NCBI RefSeq assembly: GCF_041153465.1
Contig: NZ_CP154858.1
Span: forward strand, 372,001-436,000
Direction: 5' to 3'
Source of the DNA: Thermohahella caldifontis
GTDB lineage: Bacteria > Pseudomonadota > Gammaproteobacteria > Pseudomonadales > Oleiphilaceae
DNA: 64,000 nucleotides
In this document: piece after piece, positions 61,425-64,000 of the stretch
How positions within the stretch are numbered: position 1 is the first letter of the stretch
Layout of the letters: each line of letters begins with the position of its first letter
Program-made: the position numbers and the translations under genes
Notes under the pieces: model-generated
Told to the model about the DNA's origin: nothing
The model's database searches: none
What the model saw: the letters and a program-made list of their open reading frames with translations, nothing else

Positions 61425-62102
61425 ATGTACGGGCAGGCCGGACAGATCGTCGCATTCCACGGCAGATCCCATCAGGGGTTGGTCAGAGACGCCAATGAGG
61501 ATGCCTGGTGGGCGTCCGAGGATGGCGGCCTGCTGGTGGTTGCGGATGGCATGGGAGGGCTGAGGTTCGGCCGCTGGGCCAGCGATCAGGTTGTGCGCGC
61601 CATGTCCGGCATCAATCGTGTCAGCCAGGTCGGACACATGCAGGCCAATGTGGAAGCCGCGTTGCGGCGGGCGAACTGGGAAATCTACAACCAGGCCCGT
61701 CATCTTGGTGCCCGCATGGGTACGACCGTGGCAGCAATCTGCTTCACCAACCGGGATGCCCTGATCAGCTGGTGCGGTGATTCCAGGGTCTACATCATGA
61801 GGTCCGGCAGGCTGTATCAGCTGACCGCGGACCATGTCACAACCATGGCGTCCGGAAAGGAAGCCCTTTCCCGGGCGGTGGGTGTGGAAGCACGTGTCAG
61901 TCCCGAGTTCAAGCGCATTCGCGTTCAGTCGGGAGACCGTCTTTTGCTCTGTACGGATGGTGTCCACCACATGCTGGACGACGAGGATCTGGCCATTCTC
62001 CTTAACGTCGGTGATTGCCAGCAGGCGGTTGCTGCCATCGAGCGACAGGTTCTTGCGCGTGGGGCACCGGATAATCTGACATTGATAGTGGTGGATCTAT
62101 GA
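61425..62102 (+). CDS. stp1: PP2C-type Ser/Thr phosphatase, Stp1/PppA-like
   Basis: This 225-residue phosphatase has the PP2C metal-site motifs: GLVRDANEDAWW, VVADGMGGL, SWCGDSRVY, LCTDGVHHML and GAPDNLTLIVV. In T6SS clusters it opposes the threonine kinase that phosphorylates the FHA protein. The gene follows tssM by 11 bases and overlaps the kinase gene by 4 bases. The order matches stp1-stk1 of the Pseudomonas H2 cluster. Confidence 0.93.
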   Translation: MYGQAGQIVAFHGRSHQGLVRDANEDAWWASEDGGLLVVADGMGGLRFGRWASDQVVRAMSGINRVSQVGHMQANVEAALRRANWEIYNQARHLGARMGTTVAAICFTNRDALISWCGDSRVYIMRSGRLYQLTADHVTTMASGKEALSRAVGVEARVSPEFKRIRVQSGDRLLLCTDGVHHMLDDEDLAILLNVGDCQQAVAAIERQVLARGAPDNLTLIVVDL

Positions 62103-62953
62103 CAGGAAGCATCAGTCTGGCGGCGGCCAACGCCCCCCCTTTCTGGGAGGAAGGGCATTTGGTGAACGGGCGCTACCGGATTCACGGGTGCAATCGCCTG
62201 GGGGGCGCCTGTCTGGTGTACAAGGCAACGGATACCTGGCTGACGGATCCCCGGCACCCCGCGCTGGTGGCCATCAAGACGCTGCGGCCGGAGTGGGAGG
62301 CTTCGCAGGAAGCCCGGAACGCACTCCGCTATGAAACCCGGGTACTCAGGGAGGCATTTCATCCGGGTGTGGTCCGGGTTCATGATCTTGCCAGTCTGGA
62401 AGGGCGCATGAGCATTGTCATGGACTGGATTCCGGGCGTCACACTGGGCAGGTGGGTGAACGAGCAGGGCGGCACGCTGCCGGTGGAGTTGCGCTTCGGT
62501 TACTTTCTTGCGCTGATCAGGGTGGTCAGTCACCTGCACGAGCAGGGCATTGTGCACGGCGATATCAAGCCGTCCAACATTATTGTGCGTGGCCGCATGC
62601 AGGTTGTCCTGGCAGATTTCGGTCTTGCGCGTCTGTTGGCAGGGCCAAGGCCCCCGGTGCGCCTGCGGGGTTGCACCCCCGACTACACCTTGCCGGACAG
62701 ACCGAAATCCGAGCCGGCAGGCATTGTGGATGACCAGTATGCCTGCCTGTGTATCCTCAGCCGCATGTGTTTTGGCACGCCGGACATCACCGCTGCAGAC
62801 CCGGATAACCGCGCTCAGGCAGCGGCGTCAGGTGTTGTCAGACGTGCCACGGAACAGCTCATGACGACACGCAAGCCGATGGACTGGGAACCGTTCGTCC
62901 GCGACTTCAGGTCAGTATTCCGGGAGGGGAGGCGCCGCTGGCGGCTGTGGTAG
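62099..62953 (+). CDS. stk1: Soluble Hanks-type Ser/Thr kinase, Stk1/PpkA-like
   Basis: The 284-residue protein is essentially a lone kinase domain: VAIK with Lys60, catalytic loop HGDIKPSN with Asp155, and DFG with Asp173. The HGD replaces the usual HRD, so it is a non-RD kinase. There is no transmembrane helix or periplasmic sensor domain, unlike PpkA of the H1 cluster. It probably phosphorylates TagH. The glycine-rich loop is short (NRLGGACLVY). Confidence 0.9.
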   Translation: MTGSISLAAANAPPFWEEGHLVNGRYRIHGCNRLGGACLVYKATDTWLTDPRHPALVAIKTLRPEWEASQEARNALRYETRVLREAFHPGVVRVHDLASLEGRMSIVMDWIPGVTLGRWVNEQGGTLPVELRFGYFLALIRVVSHLHEQGIVHGDIKPSNIIVRGRMQVVLADFGLARLLAGPRPPVRLRGCTPDYTLPDRPKSEPAGIVDDQYACLCILSRMCFGTPDITAADPDNRAQAAASGVVRRATEQLMTTRKPMDWEPFVRDFRSVFREGRRRWRLW

Positions 62954-63080
62954 ACCGATTTTTTCTGGCCACGGAAGGTCTGGCCAGGGCAGGCTTCTTT
63001 CCGCAGCGGGTTGTCGCGGAAGAAAGGTGTGGGCTTTCGGGCTCACGTTTAATCAACAAGGGAAAAGTAAGGAAACGTTT

Positions 63081-63598
63081 ATGCCAACTCCAGCGTATAT
63101 GACGATTCGTGGGGAAAATCAGGGCTTCATCACGGAAGGTAACTTCACTGAGCCTTCAGTCGGCAACATCTATCAGGAAGGCCATGAGAATGAAATCCTG
63201 GTTGAGGCTTTCAAGCACAATGTGGTCCTGCCCCGTGATCCGCAGAGCGGTCAGCCGACCGGTCAGCGGGTGCATCAGCCGGTAGTGATCACCAAGGTGT
63301 TCGACAAGTCTTCCCCCTGTTGTATCAGGCGCTGACCAGCGGCGAACGTCTGCCGGAAGTCCAGATCAAGTGGTATCGGACTTCTGCGACTGGCCTCCAG
63401 GAGCACTATTTCACCATTACGCTTGAAGACGCGATCATTGTGGACATTCACGCCCACATGCCGAACTGTCAGGATCCCAGCCAGGCGCATTTCACGCATC
63501 TGGAAGATGTGTCCTTCACGTATCGGAAGATCAGCTGGACTCACGAAGTGTCCAGCACGTCAGCGTTTGATGACTGGCGCTCTCCGAAGGCCTCCTGA
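63081..63598 (+). CDS. hcp: T6SS tube protein Hcp, interrupted by one frameshift
   Basis: Hcp hexamers stack into the T6SS tube and carry effectors. The ATG at 63081 follows TAAGGA. The frame MPTPAYMTIRGENQG...VVITKVFDKSSP breaks at the C-run 63313-63317 and continues as LYQALTSGERLPEVQIKWY... to the stop at 63598. Adding one C gives a 172-residue Hcp of normal length with HEVSSTSAFDDWR at its end. The rest is fully conserved, so the break is probably a sequence error. It lies 127 bases after the kinase gene, in a region without a clear promoter match. Confidence 0.92.
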
Positions 63599-63609
63599 GG
63601 AAGGCTGTC

Positions 63610-63627
63610 ACTGATCGGCTGATCAGT
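63610..63627. repeat. Perfect hairpin directly after hcp
   Basis: ACTGATC-GGCT-GATCAGT forms a 7-bp stem, 11 bases after the hcp stop and just before the terminator. It may protect the hcp mRNA end. Confidence 0.7.
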
Positions 63628-63631
63628 ATTG

Positions 63632-63661
63632 GCCCTGGAGACGCTCGTCTCCGGGGCGTTT
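63632..63661 (+). terminator. Rho-independent terminator after hcp
   Basis: GCCCTGGAGACG and CGTCTCCGGGGC pair over 12 bases with one wobble, followed by GTTTTC. It ends the T6SS transcription unit. Confidence 0.75.
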
Positions 63662-63744
63662 TCAACATGACGGGGTGATCGGGCATATCCCGCATGACGC
63701 GGACACCCGCTGACCGAAACCTGCCGGACAGCATGCGGAAAAGA

Positions 63745-64000
63745 TCAGTAGCAGCTCAGGGTTTGGTTGATGGCCCGCGCATATCTTGTGCCGTAGTAGG
63801 TGCGATCCGCGTCCGTCAGAGACACCTCCCAGCCACGCCAGTTGTTTTCTCCGAAGGCTTCCACCCATGCGGCCGCGGGATCCTTGACGGCCACACTGAG
63901 CCGGTCAGACACATCCCACAGACCGGGTTGAGAGAGGTGTCTGTCGCTGACCACGTCAACCACATTCCGGCGTTCCTGTGTATCGTGATAGACGAGCGCG
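63745..64000 (-). CDS. Unknown protein, C-terminal part, cut by the right edge
   Basis: The frame is open to the right edge of the window, so only the last 84 residues are visible (ALVYHDTQERRNVVDVVSD onward to INQTLSCY). There is no recognised domain; the segment is polar, with several Trp and a C-terminal Cys-Tyr. It faces hcp and could be part of another unit. Its closeness to hcp makes an effector or immunity role conceivable but unsupported. Confidence 0.55.
   Translation of the reverse strand, partial: ALVYHDTQERRNVVDVVSDRHLSQPGLWDVSDRLSVAVKDPAAAWVEAFGENNWRGWEVSLTDADRTYYGTRYARAINQTLSCY

Noticed and set aside
62954..63080. Sigma-54 promoter for hcp
   Set aside because: TGGCC-type sequences occur, but none keeps the GG-N10-GC spacing, so no site is claimed.

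Overview
The window is about 64 kb of gene-dense, GC-rich chromosome from a motile, polarly flagellated gammaproteobacterium. The gene content and order resemble Pseudomonas, Marinobacter and Oceanospirillales-type relatives. Reasons are the fliK-to-cheW flagellar/chemotaxis supercluster with flhF, fleN, motCD, parC and parP; the Pseudomonas-type long isocitrate lyase; the mtaD-ubiG-mupP-yciK block; and an H2-like half of a type VI secretion cluster. The genus cannot be named from the sequence. No rRNA, tRNA, CRISPR array, transposase or prophage gene was seen.

Layout. (1) 1-24.4 kb: a left-truncated response phosphatase and an Hpt protein, then fliK-L-M-N-O-P-Q-R, flhB, flhA, flhF, fleN, fliA, cheY-Z-A-B, motC-D, parC, parP, cheW and a DUF2802 protein. 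Facing these on the minus strand are a second FliK-like protein and a stand-alone FlhB C-terminal domain. Sigma-54-like sites lie before fliK, flhA and cheW, and a sigma-28-like site before cheY, which fits a FleQ/RpoN/FliA hierarchy. (2) 24.5-31.5 kb: a complete ccmABCDEFGHI cytochrome c maturation operon. (3) 31.7-37.6 kb: a small secreted protein, aceA with a good terminator, a 36-residue small protein, and the minus-strand mtaD-ubiG-mupP-yciK genes. (4) 37.7-42.1 kb: a molybdenum hydroxylase (iorA/iorB-like) with its XdhC-like and MobA/MocA-like maturation genes, then a convergent AraC-type regulator. (5) 43.2-45.1 kb: an SGNH-hydrolase lipoprotein followed by a divergent lipase-foldase-like protein. 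(6) 45.1-51.6 kb: a peptide ABC transporter operon (A-B-C-D-F order) with a LysR regulator at its end. (7) 51.7-54.2 kb: tmcA and a YkoF/MTH1187-like protein. (8) 54.3-63.6 kb: type VI secretion genes tagH-tssJ-tssK-tssL-tssM-phosphatase-kinase-hcp, then a right-truncated unknown gene.

Three genes are interrupted by single-base losses in short homopolymers: cheA (one site), tagH (two sites) and hcp (one site). All four have the same sign and context, so a shared sequencing or assembly cause is more likely than real decay. Restoring one base at each site gives full-length proteins of normal length.

The items most worth following up are: three copies of a conserved acidic peptide in the CheA linker, next to the parC/parP array-positioning genes and resembling the FliM CheY-binding peptide; the SGNH-lipoprotein/divergent foldase pair joined by a perfect 10-bp hairpin and preceded by mutually exclusive leader hairpins; the FliK-like/FlhB-CC-like pair; and a type VI membrane-complex half-cluster whose TssM has lost its Walker A motif.
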